From positions 16,736 to 80,735 of the forward strand of contig NZ_SMKL01000025.1 of the NCBI RefSeq assembly GCF_004348545.1: a stretch of DNA of 64,000 nucleotides, read 5' to 3'. The notes under the pieces were generated by a model. The model did not search any database. It worked only from the letters and a program-made list of their open reading frames with translations, and was not told the DNA's origin. This DNA is from Jiangella ureilytica. GTDB taxonomy: Bacteria; Actinomycetota; Actinomycetes; Jiangellales; Jiangellaceae. Positions 33,852-41,851 of the stretch are shown here, piece after piece. The first letter of the stretch is position 1. Every line of letters starts with the position of its first letter. A program made the translations under genes and the position numbers.

Positions 33852-34316
33852 GTGGAGCGCGAGGACGAGCGGCGCGACCTCGCCGCGATGATGTATCCGC
33901 TGGTGCGGGCCCTCATCGACATCGAGATGCCGGTGCTCGCCGCCCACGGGGTGTCGATGTGGGGATACTCGGTGCTCAGCACGCTGCGCTCGCTGGGCCA
34001 GATGCGCACGCAGGCCGCCCTCGCCGAGGCCATCGGCGCCGACAAGACCCGCATCATCGGCACCCTCGACGAGCTCCAGGAGGCCGGCCTCATCTCGCGC
34101 ACCCCCGACCCCGACGACCGCCGCGTCCGGCTGCTCTCGCTCACCGACGAGGGTCGCCGCGTCGAGCAGGCGGTGAAGGCCGGCATCCACGAGCGCGAGG
34201 ACCGGCTGCTCGCCATTCTGCCGCCCGCCGACCGGCGCGGCTTCGTCCGCGCCCTCGCGGCTCTGTCGGCCCTGCCCGCCGCCGAGATCCTCGACATCGC
34301 GGGTGCGGACACGTGA
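33852..34316 (+). CDS. MarR family regulator
   Basis: A 154-aa winged-helix regulator: helices around MYPLVRALIDIEMPVLAAHG, the recognition region TQAALAEAIGADKTRIIGTL and the wing DPDDRRVRLLSLTDEGR are typical. An ATG at 33819 is in frame, but it lies inside the operator palindrome, and family members usually begin around the E-R-E-D-E-R run, so GTG at 33852 is preferred. It probably represses the divergent TIGR03086 gene in response to a small phenolic or oxidant. The SnoaL gene follows 10 bases downstream and may be co-transcribed. Confidence 0.82.
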   Translation: MEREDERRDLAAMMYPLVRALIDIEMPVLAAHGVSMWGYSVLSTLRSLGQMRTQAALAEAIGADKTRIIGTLDELQEAGLISRTPDPDDRRVRLLSLTDEGRRVEQAVKAGIHEREDRLLAILPPADRRGFVRALAALSALPAAEILDIAGADT

Positions 34317-34326
34317 TGATCTCACC

Positions 34327-34719
34327 ATGACGACGTCTGTCGAGGGCTGGCTGGACGGCTACCGCGAGGCCTGGGTGCGGCGCGACGCCGCGGCGGCCGC
34401 GGAGCTGTTCACCGACGATGCCACCTACCAGGAGGAGCCGTACGCCGCGCCGTTCGCCGGCAGCGACGGCATCGCCACCTACTGGTCGGAGGTCACCGCC
34501 ACCCAGAGCGACATCGAGGTCCGCTTCGGCACGCCCCTCGTCGCCGGCAACCGGGTCGCCGTCGAGTGGTGGACCACGCTCGTCAACGATGGCGCCGAGG
34601 TCACCCTGGCGGGCTCGTTCATGCTCCGGTTCGCCGACGACGGCCGCTGCGCCGAGCTGCGCGAGTACTGGCACGCCGGCGGTGGCCGCCGCGAGCCGCC
34701 GGACGCCTGGGGCCGCTGA
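34327..34719 (+). CDS. SnoaL-like/NTF2-fold protein
   Basis: A 130-aa single-domain NTF2-fold protein: WLDGYREAWVRRDAAAAAELF at the N-terminus, DDATYQEEPYAAPFAG, and a C-terminal strand pair ending LREYWHAGG. Members are ketosteroid-isomerase-like enzymes or binding proteins; the substrate is unknown. It follows the marR gene by 10 bases on the same strand. Confidence 0.78.
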   Translation: MTTSVEGWLDGYREAWVRRDAAAAAELFTDDATYQEEPYAAPFAGSDGIATYWSEVTATQSDIEVRFGTPLVAGNRVAVEWWTTLVNDGAEVTLAGSFMLRFADDGRCAELREYWHAGGGRREPPDAWGR

Positions 34720-34831
34720 CGGTGCGCGCGACGACGACATCGCGCTCGATCGGCACTGGGGTGAGGCCCTGCACCATGAGCCACTCCCGGTCCGGCCACG
34801 GGAACCCGGGTCGGACTCCGCGTCGAAATAA

Positions 34832-34843
34832 TTGACATGTCAA
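34832..34843. promoter_or_regulatory. TTGACATGTCAA palindrome upstream of the luciferase-like gene
   Basis: A perfect 12-bp palindrome 16 bases before the ATG at 34860. It contains TTGACA, but it is too close to the start to be a -35 element unless the transcript is leaderless, so an operator is more likely. Confidence 0.5.
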
Positions 34844-34859
34844 CCTCGTTTCAGGCGTC

Positions 34860-35906
34860 ATGACACTCAGCTTCGGACTCGACACCTTCGGCGACGTGCC
34901 GGAGGGCGACGACGGCGAACTGCTCACGTACGGCGCGGCGATCCGGCAGGTCGTCGACGAGGCCGTGCTGGCCGACTCGCTGGGCGTCGACGCGATCGCG
35001 CTCGGTGAGCACCACCGCCCCGAGTACTCCATCTCGACTCCCGAGACGGTGCTCGCGGCCATCGCGGCGCGCACCTCGCGGATCCGGCTCGGCTCCGGCG
35101 TCACGGTGCTGAGCTCGGACGACCCGGTCCGGGTGTTCCAGCGGTTCGCCACGGTCGACGCCGTCTCCGAGGGCCGCGCCGAGGTGATCCTGGGCCGCGG
35201 CTCGTTCACCGAGTCGTTCCCGCTGTTCGGCTACGACCTCGCCGACTACGACGTGCTGTTCGAGGAGAAGCTCCAGCTGTTCACGCAGCTCCTGGACGAG
35301 AAGCCGGTGACCTGGGAGGGCACCACGCGGGCGGCGCTCGAGAACGCCGACGTCTTCCCGAAGACCGACTCCGGCCGGCTGACGGCGTGGGTGGGCGTCG
35401 GCGGCACCCCGCAGTCGGTGGTGCGCACGGCGTACTACGGGCTGCCGCTCATGCTGGCGATCATCGGCGGCGCGCCGGACCGGTTCGCGCCGTACCTCGA
35501 CCTCTACCGGCGCGCGGCCGGCCAGTTCGGCACCGTCGCCCACCCCGTCGGCATGCACTCGCCCGGCTTCATCGCCGACACCGACGACGAGGCGCGCGAG
35601 GTCTACTACGCCCGCTACAAGGTCAACCGCGACCGGATCGGCCGCGAGCGCGGCTGGCCGCCGATCAGCCCGCGCGAGTTCGAGCACGAGATCGAGAACG
35701 GCTCGCTCTACGTCGGCTCGCCGGAGACGGTGGCGCGCAAGATCGCCCGCGCCGTCCAGGCCCTCGGCGTCGGCCGGTTCGACCTCATCTACACCGCCGG
35801 GTCGCAGCCGGTGTCGGCCCGGCTCAAGGCGGTCGAGCTGTACGGCTCGAAGGTCGTGCCGATGGTCCGCGAGCTGGTGGCCGACGGTGTGGTGGCTCGC
35901 TCGTGA
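34860..35906 (+). CDS. Luciferase-like (LLM class) flavin-dependent oxidoreductase
   Basis: A 348-aa TIM-barrel flavoprotein of the bacterial luciferase family: [20 protein letters not shown] holds the substrate/flavin H-H pair, [21 protein letters not shown] and [20 protein letters not shown] are family signatures of the group often annotated as putative FMN-dependent monooxygenase. Its GTG-coupled neighbour is an F420/NADP-reductase-like protein, which makes F420 or FMN reduction-linked chemistry plausible. Substrate unknown. Confidence 0.85.
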   Translation: MTLSFGLDTFGDVPEGDDGELLTYGAAIRQVVDEAVLADSLGVDAIALGEHHRPEYSISTPETVLAAIAARTSRIRLGSGVTVLSSDDPVRVFQRFATVDAVSEGRAEVILGRGSFTESFPLFGYDLADYDVLFEEKLQLFTQLLDEKPVTWEGTTRAALENADVFPKTDSGRLTAWVGVGGTPQSVVRTAYYGLPLMLAIIGGAPDRFAPYLDLYRRAAGQFGTVAHPVGMHSPGFIADTDDEAREVYYARYKVNRDRIGRERGWPPISPREFEHEIENGSLYVGSPETVARKIARAVQALGVGRFDLIYTAGSQPVSARLKAVELYGSKVVPMVRELVADGVVARS

Positions 35907-36586
35907 GCGGCGACGTGCGCACGATCGGGATCCTCGGCGCCGGCAAGGTGGGGACGGTGCTCGCCCGGCTCGCGGTCGCCGCCGGGTACCGCGTGCTGAT
36001 CGCCGGATCCGGCGAGGTGTCGAAGATCGCGCTGATCGTCGAGATCGTGACGCCCGGAGCGGTCGCCGTCGCCGCACGCGAGGCGGCGGCGCAGGCCGAC
36101 GTCGTCGTCCTCGCCCTGCCGCTCGGGAAGTACCGCACCCTGCCGGTGGACGAGCTGCGCGGGAAACTCGTGATCGACGCGATGAACTACTGGTGGGAGG
36201 TCGACGGCGTCCGCGACGACCTCACCGACCCGCGCACGTCGTCGAGCCAGACCGTGCAGGCGTTCCTGCCGGAGTCGCGGGTCGTGAAGGCGTTCAACCA
36301 CATGGGCTACCACGACCTCGAGGACGGCGCCCTTCCGTCCGGGTCGCCCGGCCGCAAGGCCATCGCCGTCGCCGGGGACTCCGCTGACGACGTGGCCGAG
36401 GTGACCGCGATCGTCGACGCCCTCGGCTTCGACCCCGTCGTGGCCGGGCCGCTGGCCGAGGGGATCGGCATGGAGCCGTTCACCGAGGTGTTCGGCGCCA
36501 ACGTCTCCGCGGAGGAGCTGAGGGCCATGCTGGACCGGTTCCCGTCGTCGGCCCGCGGACTGGAAGTGGCGGCGGCACGGTCCTGA
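35903..36586 (+). CDS. F420:NADP oxidoreductase-like (NPD/Fno-type) Rossmann protein
   Basis: A 227-aa protein with an N-terminal NAD(P)-binding loop [16 protein letters not shown] (about 8-23) and the family segments [15 protein letters not shown] and [13 protein letters not shown], as in NADPH-dependent F420 reductases and dinucleotide-binding relatives. It could recycle F420H2 or NADPH for the luciferase-like enzyme whose stop it overlaps (GTGA). The [14 protein letters not shown] stretch matches a subgroup of these reductases. Whether it uses F420 itself is not shown by the sequence. Confidence 0.8.
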   Translation: MSGDVRTIGILGAGKVGTVLARLAVAAGYRVLIAGSGEVSKIALIVEIVTPGAVAVAAREAAAQADVVVLALPLGKYRTLPVDELRGKLVIDAMNYWWEVDGVRDDLTDPRTSSSQTVQAFLPESRVVKAFNHMGYHDLEDGALPSGSPGRKAIAVAGDSADDVAEVTAIVDALGFDPVVAGPLAEGIGMEPFTEVFGANVSAEELRAMLDRFPSSARGLEVAAARS

Positions 36587-36614
36587 GCGGCGGAAACGCC
36601 GATACGCTGACGCG

Positions 36615-37127
36615 ATGGAGCGCAATCGCGAGCGCGAGGAGTCGCCGCCCGAGGAGCGGGCCGCGATCCTGAAGGAACGCATCTACATCACCTTCACCGC
36701 GCTCGCCGTCGTGCTGGCGCTGCGCGCCCACGCCGTCTCCGCCGGCGAGGCCGCGCTCTCCCTGGCCGTGGCCGTGCTCGGCACCGTCCTCGCCGTCTTC
36801 GTCGCCGACGTCGTCTCGCACATCGCCGTCCACGAGATGCTGCCGGTGGGGGCCGAACTGCGGCACATGGCCCGGGTGAGCCTGGGAGCCTTGGGCGCCC
36901 TGATCCTGCCCGCCGTCTTCATCGGCCTCGCCGTCGCGGACCGCTGGGAGATCGAGACGGCGCTCCGTGCGTCGAGCATCGCCCTGATCGCCGCCCTGGC
37001 GGCCATCGGCTGGCTCGCCGTCCGCCGGGCCCGGCTGCCCACGTGGCAGCGGATCGTGGTCCTCTGCGCCGAAGTGGTGCTCGGCCTGCTGGTCATCGCC
37101 CTCGAGCTGCTCGCCCACAGCCTCTGA
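36615..37127 (+). CDS. Four-TM membrane protein, unknown function
   Basis: A 170-aa protein with a charged N-terminus (MERNREREESPPEE) and about four hydrophobic segments (about 25-42, 46-70, 90-110 and 118-165 in two parts). A histidine-rich loop (DVVSHIAVHEMLPVGAELRHM) between TM2 and TM3 stands out and might bind metal. I recognise no characterised family. It is a single gene between the reductase-like gene and the HTH/PIN pair. Confidence 0.65.
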   Translation: MERNREREESPPEERAAILKERIYITFTALAVVLALRAHAVSAGEAALSLAVAVLGTVLAVFVADVVSHIAVHEMLPVGAELRHMARVSLGALGALILPAVFIGLAVADRWEIETALRASSIALIAALAAIGWLAVRRARLPTWQRIVVLCAEVVLGLLVIALELLAHSL

Positions 37128-37198
37128 GGCGCGCGGTTCGACCGAACGGCTCCGCTCGTTTCGGATGTTTCGGATAGGCTGGGTTGTGGGAGGAGCAT

Positions 37199-37921
37199 AT
37201 GGCGAAGATCGATCGCAGCCACACCTCGGCGGGACGAAACGCGGGTGCGCCCGACCGTGCCGGAACCACGGCCAAGAAGGCCATGAGCAGCCGGACCGTA
37301 GTGGCCAAGAGCGTCGCTGGTCGACGGCTCACGAGCAGGTCGGTCACGCGCTCCACGACCGTGGCGCGCTCCGCTCCCGCGACGGCGCCGGGCAAGGAGC
37401 TGAGTCCTGAGGCGTCGCCGGACCTGCAGAGGACGATCGCCAAGCTCCGGCGGCTGCCTGACGTCAGTCAGCCACTCGGCCCCGAGGGTCGAGCGGCAGC
37501 GCGGGTTCTGGACGAGCTCTTGAGCGGTCACGGAGACGTGTACATCTCGGCGAGTGGTGGCCCGGACCTCAAGCTGCCCGCCGCCTTTCACCATGCGTTG
37601 CGGCGGATCGTCGATCTGGCCAGCAACGGCAGGCCCGCTGTGCTCATCTTCACTTCGGCCGACGATCCGGACGAGGTCGAGATCGAGCCGGCCGTACCGG
37701 TCGAGCTCACCAGTCAGCAGGCCGCCGATCTGCTCAACGTCTCGCGTCCCCACGTGGTGAAGCTCGCTCGGACCGGCGAGCTACCACACCGCATGGTGGG
37801 CAACCGGCACCGCTTTCACCTCGAGGACGTCCTCGAGTACGAGCAGCGGCAGCGACGTGTGCGCGACCAGGCTCTCGCGGCGATCGCGCCGGAAGACGGT
37901 TACACCGCCGAGGACTTCTGA
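37199..37921 (+). CDS. Excisionase-type HTH protein, probable antitoxin of the PIN gene
   Basis: A 240-aa protein. Residues 1-75 are basic and Ser/Thr/Arg-rich, probably disordered; 80-165 is an alpha/beta part; residues 170-225 hold an excisionase-family helix-turn-helix (LTSQQAADLLNVSRPHVVKL, then GNRHRFHLEDVLEYEQ). AGGAG precedes the ATG at 37199. A PIN-domain gene follows 2 bases after its stop. This HTH/PIN pairing is a known toxin-antitoxin-like arrangement; the long basic N-terminus is unusual for the group. Confidence 0.72.
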   Translation: MAKIDRSHTSAGRNAGAPDRAGTTAKKAMSSRTVVAKSVAGRRLTSRSVTRSTTVARSAPATAPGKELSPEASPDLQRTIAKLRRLPDVSQPLGPEGRAAARVLDELLSGHGDVYISASGGPDLKLPAAFHHALRRIVDLASNGRPAVLIFTSADDPDEVEIEPAVPVELTSQQAADLLNVSRPHVVKLARTGELPHRMVGNRHRFHLEDVLEYEQRQRRVRDQALAAIAPEDGYTAEDF

Positions 37922-37923
37922 GC

Positions 37924-38529
37924 GTGGCCCAGCGTGCGGTTCCGGTGCGCCCGATCGCCGTCCTCGACGCGAACGTCCTCATCCCGCCGGGCCTGCGTGA
38001 CCTGCTTCTCTCGGCCGCCGACGCAGCGGTGTTCCGGCCGGTGTGGCAGTCGGAGATCGAGGACGAGGTGCGCCGCAACGGAGCGTCGTTGCTCGCCAAG
38101 CGGTACGGGGTTGATGAGGAGGAAGCGGCGCGCCGCATCGGCCTCGTGGTGGCCGCGATGAGGACGGCCTTCCCGGATGCGTCCGTACCGACCGAGCTGT
38201 GGGTCCCATTGGTGCCGGCCATGATGTGTGCCCGGGAGGATCGGCACGTCCTCGCGGTGGCCGCCGGGATCGGAGCCACGCACGTGATCACGACGAACAC
38301 GAGCGACTTCCCGGCCAGATCTCGCCCGTCGGGCCTGAGCGTGGTGACCGCCGACCGCTTTCTCCGAGAACAACTGGCCGAGCGCCCGGCCCTCGTGATC
38401 GAGGCGATCGAGTCGATGTCGGCGCGGCTGACCAGGCCCGGACGGACTCCGGTTCAAATCGCTGATGCTCTTGCCGCCGGCCAGTACGCTCCCCGATTCG
38501 GGCGCGAACTCCGCCGGCTGCTGGACTGA
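37924..38529 (+). CDS. PIN-domain ribonuclease, probable toxin
   Basis: A 201-aa PIN protein with the acidic residues D in AVLDANVLIPPGLRD (near 15), E in WQSEIEDEVRR, and D in CAREDRHVLAVA plus NTSDFP near 125; it belongs to the larger PIN type with a helical C-terminal extension (145-201) seen in HTH/PIN systems. GTG start 2 bases after the HTH gene, so the two are one unit. It likely cuts RNA and is held by its upstream partner. A strong hairpin follows the stop. Confidence 0.78.
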   Translation: MAQRAVPVRPIAVLDANVLIPPGLRDLLLSAADAAVFRPVWQSEIEDEVRRNGASLLAKRYGVDEEEAARRIGLVVAAMRTAFPDASVPTELWVPLVPAMMCAREDRHVLAVAAGIGATHVITTNTSDFPARSRPSGLSVVTADRFLREQLAERPALVIEAIESMSARLTRPGRTPVQIADALAAGQYAPRFGRELRRLLD

Positions 38530-38551
38530 CCCAGTCGCCCTCAGCGGGCCC

Positions 38552-38593
38552 GAGGGTGGGCGCGGGTCCGAGTGGACACCGCGCCCGCCCCTC
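38552..38593. terminator. Hairpin between convergent PIN and MFS genes
   Basis: GGGCGCGGGTCC pairs with GGACACCGCGCCC with one bulge around a four-base loop, and an outer GAGGG/CCCTC stem extends it. It lies between convergent genes, so a bidirectional terminator of the U-tract-free actinobacterial type is likely. Confidence 0.5.
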
Positions 38594-38601
38594 GCGCGGC
38601 C

Positions 38602-39978
38602 TCAACCCCGCGGGCGCGGGGTGAGGACGGCGGCGACGACCGCCGACACCGCGGCCGCGACGGCCGCCACGACGAAGGCGTCGGTGAAGCCGCCGAGGGT
38701 GTCGCCGACGATGCTGGCCGCGGCCACGCTGGAGATGACCGCGGCGCCGCCGGCGGCGCCGAACTCGTGGAAGGTGCTGACGATGCCCGAGGCGACCCCG
38801 GCCTCGTGCGGGGCGACCTGGCCGAGCGCGGTCGCGGAGGCGACGACGAAGATGGCGCCGGTGCCGGCCGCGGCGACGGAGACGCCGGCGACGACGGCGG
38901 CGGTGTTCAGCCACAGGGCCGGCACGGCCATCCCGGCCGCGGCCACGAGCAGGCCTGCCACCGCCAGCCGCCGGGCGCCGAACCGGGCGATCGACCGCCC
39001 GGTCAGCTGCGCGCCGACCATCGTCGCCAGCGCGACCGGCAGGAACAGCAGGCCGGTGCGCAGCGGGCCGTACGAGTGCGCGTGCTGGAAGTAGAACGTC
39101 CCCAGGAAGAAGACGGCGATCATCAGCGCCGTCGCCAGGAGGATGAGGAACGTCCCGGTCGCGACCGGCCGCCGGGCGAGCAGCCGCACGTCCATGAGCG
39201 GCGAGCCGGCCCGCCGCTGCCAGGCCACGAACGCCACGTACCCGAGAGCCGCCGCCACCAGCAGGACGCCCGTCGTCGCCGTCAGCCAGCCGCCTTCGCC
39301 GGCCTGGATCAGGGCGTAGATCAGCGAGCCGGTCGACGCCGTCACCAGGACCGCGCCGAGCAGGTCCAGCCGCGGCCGCGGCCCCGCCGCGCCGACGCCG
39401 CCCGGCAGCAGCCGCGCCAGCGCCACCGCGATGACCAGGCCGATCGGCACGTTCACGAAGAACACCCACGGCCAGCCGGGGCCCGCCGTCAGCGCGCCGC
39501 CGAGCAGCACGCCGAGCGCCGCCCCGCCGCCGCCCAGGGCCGACCACACGCCGAGCGCCCGGTTGCGCTCGTCGCCCTCGAACAGCGTGACGACCAGTGA
39601 GAGCGCCGACGGCGACAGCAGCGCGGCCCCGACGCCCTGGGCGATGCGCCCGGCGATGAGCAGCTCCGACGACTCCGCCAGACCGGTGAACAGCGACGCC
39701 GCGGTGAAGACCTGCAGGCCGGCCAGGACGACGCGCTTGGCGCCGACGAGGTCCGCGAGCCGGCCGCCCAGCAGCATCAGCCCGCCGAAGGCGAGCGCGT
39801 AGGCGCTGACGGTCCAGGTCAGGGCCGCGCGGCTGGCGTCGAGATCGCTCTCGATCTGCGGCAGCGCGATCGCCACCACGGTCACGTCCAGGATCAGCAT
39901 CAGCTGGGCGACGCCGAGGAAGCCCAGGATCCGCCAGCGCCAGGGGTGCGGCGCCACACTCGTCGCGTCGTACGTCAT
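38602..39978 (-). CDS. MFS multidrug exporter (DHA2/EmrB-QacA type)
   Basis: A 458-aa transporter with about 14 TM helices. It shows MLILDVTVVAIALPQIESDL, the loop 2-3 motif GGRLADLVGAKRVVLAG, and the motif C region (GGGGAALGVLLGG). It would export a drug or metabolite by proton antiport. AAGGAG stands 7 bases before the ATG. It is divergent from a tetR gene with two operators in the gap, which makes ligand-induced efflux very likely. Confidence 0.88.
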   Translation of the reverse strand: MTYDATSVAPHPWRWRILGFLGVAQLMLILDVTVVAIALPQIESDLDASRAALTWTVSAYALAFGGLMLLGGRLADLVGAKRVVLAGLQVFTAASLFTGLAESSELLIAGRIAQGVGAALLSPSALSLVVTLFEGDERNRALGVWSALGGGGAALGVLLGGALTAGPGWPWVFFVNVPIGLVIAVALARLLPGGVGAAGPRPRLDLLGAVLVTASTGSLIYALIQAGEGGWLTATTGVLLVAAALGYVAFVAWQRRAGSPLMDVRLLARRPVATGTFLILLATALMIAVFFLGTFYFQHAHSYGPLRTGLLFLPVALATMVGAQLTGRSIARFGARRLAVAGLLVAAAGMAVPALWLNTAAVVAGVSVAAAGTGAIFVVASATALGQVAPHEAGVASGIVSTFHEFGAAGGAAVISSVAAASIVGDTLGGFTDAFVVAAVAAAVSAVVAAVLTPRPRG

Positions 39979-39993
39979 GATCGGCTCCTTAAC

Positions 39994-40053
39994 TCGTATG
40001 TGTGCGTACGAACTAGGAAACGGGCAGCGCTAACTCGTATATTCCCGTACGAG
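39994..40053. promoter_or_regulatory. Twin TetR operators, TCGTA-N8-TACGA
   Basis: Site 1 at 39994-40011 (TCGTA-N8-TACGA) and site 2 at 40034-40053 (CTCGTA-N8-TACGAG) share identical arms and spacing, 41 bases apart. They lie between the MFS and tetR genes, each near one of the two starts. Binding by the TetR at 40067 is inference. Confidence 0.75.
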
Positions 40054-40066
40054 CTAAACTTCTCTC

Positions 40067-40642
40067 ATGACGACCCGCACCCGCCGCCGGGCCGACGCCG
40101 AGCGCAGCATCGCCCGCATCGTCGCCGCGGCCCGTGAGCTGCTCGGACGCGACCCGGCCGCCACCATCGACGAGATCGCCGCGGCGGCCGGTGTCGGGCG
40201 CATGACGCTCTACGGGCACTTTCCGAACCGCGCCCAGCTGGTCGAGGCGGCCCTGGTCGACGCCCTGCGTGACGGCGAGGACGTGCTGTCCGCCGTCGAC
40301 CTCACCGGCGACCCGCGCGACGCGCTCGACCGGCTGCTGGCGTCCAGCTGGTCGCTGGTCGCGGAGTCGTCGTCGCTGCTCGCGGCCGCGCTAGAGGTGC
40401 TGCCGGCCGGTCGGGTGCGCGAGCTGCACGGCGCGCCGGCGACCCGGCTCGAGGACCTGCTCCGCCGTGGCCAGGACGACGGCGTGTTCCGCACCGACCT
40501 GCCCGTCGGCTGGCTGGTGAGCGCCGTGCACTACCTGCTCAAGGGCGCGGCCGAGGAGGAACGGGCCGGCCGGCTCGACGCGGCCGACATCCCTCGCGTG
40601 GTGACGGCGTCGGTCCGGTCGCTGCTGGCCCCGCCGGCCTGA
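40067..40642 (+). CDS. TetR family regulator of the adjacent exporter
   Basis: A 191-aa regulator. The helix-turn-helix reads TIDEIAAAAGVGRMTLYGHF (about 36-55), and the C-terminal ligand domain is of the TetR_C33-like sort with GVFRTDLPVGWLVSAVHYL. The ATG lies 14 bases after the second operator, so the leader is very short. It is divergent from the MFS gene, and the arrangement is the standard one for drug-sensing repressors. Confidence 0.85.
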   Translation: MTTRTRRRADAERSIARIVAAARELLGRDPAATIDEIAAAAGVGRMTLYGHFPNRAQLVEAALVDALRDGEDVLSAVDLTGDPRDALDRLLASSWSLVAESSSLLAAALEVLPAGRVRELHGAPATRLEDLLRRGQDDGVFRTDLPVGWLVSAVHYLLKGAAEEERAGRLDAADIPRVVTASVRSLLAPPA

Positions 40643-40662
40643 CCGTCCAGCGTCGCTGCATT

Positions 40663-40695
40663 GAGCACCCATACGCACCGGTGGGTATGGTGCTC
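40663..40695. terminator. Hairpin after tetR
   Basis: GAGCACCCATAC pairs with GTATGGTGCTC with one bulged C, around a short GC-rich loop, 20 bases past the tetR stop. It is probably its terminator. Confidence 0.45.
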
Positions 40696-40784
40696 ATTCC
40701 AAGGGGCGGCTCAGGCCACCCGCTCCTTCCTCGCCGGCGACGATGAGACTGCTGCCGTCGGCGCTCACTCACCCGCCGACCGCG

Positions 40785-40836
40785 CGATGGTTGAGGGATC
40801 CGTGTCGCCAGGGCGACACCTATCCCTCAACCATCG
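40785..40836. repeat. 52-bp long perfect-arm hairpin between convergent genes
   Basis: Arms of about 24 bp (from CGATGGTTGAGGGAT on the left to ATCCCTCAACCATCG on the right) pair fully except for one 2-base internal loop, with a 2-base terminal loop. It lies between the convergent tetR and phosphotransferase genes. It could be a bidirectional terminator, but its length and perfection are beyond what termination needs, so a mobile repeat or structured RNA is also possible. Confidence 0.6.
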
Positions 40837-40887
40837 GGGATGCGCGCGGGCTCCCCTCACCACCACAATGGGTGAGCGAGCGGCGGG

Positions 40888-41778
40888 TCAGGCCTCGGCC
40901 AGCACCCCGCCGACGACCCGCCGTGCCTCGGCCCGTACCCGCGGCACCTCGGAGTCGTACGTGATCAGCGCCTTCCACAGCGCCCAGCCGCGCGCCCGCG
41001 CCCACATGGCGTCGTCGGCGACGGGGCTCATGGCGGCCCGGAACGCCTCGCGTGCGGCGCCGTCGAGGAACGTCCAGGCGACGACGAGGTCGCAGGCCGG
41101 GTCGCCGACGCCGCAGGTGCCGAAGTCGATGACGGCGCTCAGCCGGCCGCCGTCGTCGACCAGCAGGTTGCCGGGCGCGAAGTCGCCCTGGAACCAGACC
41201 GGCTCGCCGGTCCAGGTCGCCGCCACCGCGTCGTCCCACACCTTCCGCGCCGCCGCGACGTCGATGCGCCCGGCCAGTGCCGTCAGTTCGCGCTCCGTGT
41301 CGTCCGCGTAGACCGACACCGGTGCGCCGCGGCGGAAGCTGTGCGTGCCCGGCGGCGGACCGCCGTCGGCGCCGGCCGACCACAGCGCCCGCAGGAAGCC
41401 GGCCGCGTCGTGCGCGAAGTCGACCGACCCGCCGGCCGACGGCACCGAGGCCGCGGTGACGCCGTCGAGCCAACGGTTCACCGACCACGACCACGGGTAC
41501 CCGAAGCCGGGCCGCCCGACGGCGACCGGCGCCGGGATGGGCACCGGCAGCTGCGGGGCCAGCAGCGGTAGCCAGCGCTGCTCCTTGGCGACCTGCTCGC
41601 GGTAGTGCGCGGCGCTGGGCAGCCGGACGGAGAGCTCGTCGCCGAGCCGGAAGGTCCGGTTGTCGACGCCCTGGAGCTCGACCGGACGGACGGGGAGACC
41701 GGCCCACTGGGGGAACTGCTCGGCGATCAGCCGGGCGACGAGGCCGGCGTCGATGACCGGCGGCTGCGGATCCGTCAT
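40888..41778 (-). CDS. Aminoglycoside/homoserine phosphotransferase-family kinase
   Basis: A 296-aa protein of the APH fold. The catalytic loop is VWFQGDFAPGNLLV (the usual H-G-D replaced by Q-G-D) and the metal motif VIDFGTCGVGDPACDL (D-F-G-like). The N-lobe has the NRTFRLGDELSVRLPSA strand pair. Substrates in the family include aminoglycosides, macrolides, choline and homoserine; Q in place of H occurs in several unassigned actinobacterial members. ATG at 41778; the longer upstream frame overlaps the divergent Ppx/GppA gene and is a shadow. Confidence 0.83.
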   Translation of the reverse strand: MTDPQPPVIDAGLVARLIAEQFPQWAGLPVRPVELQGVDNRTFRLGDELSVRLPSAAHYREQVAKEQRWLPLLAPQLPVPIPAPVAVGRPGFGYPWSWSVNRWLDGVTAASVPSAGGSVDFAHDAAGFLRALWSAGADGGPPPGTHSFRRGAPVSVYADDTERELTALAGRIDVAAARKVWDDAVAATWTGEPVWFQGDFAPGNLLVDDGGRLSAVIDFGTCGVGDPACDLVVAWTFLDGAAREAFRAAMSPVADDAMWARARGWALWKALITYDSEVPRVRAEARRVVGGVLAEA

Positions 41779-41851
41779 CGAGGTCCACCGTAGGGACGCC
41801 CGGCGCTCCGGCCAACAGAATTTCTCCACGCCGGCTGGGTACTGGTCGCCC

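Noticed and set aside
34741..34831. Short plus-strand frames after the SnoaL gene
   Set aside because: Arg/Ser-rich, no ribosome site and no domain; treated as intergenic DNA.
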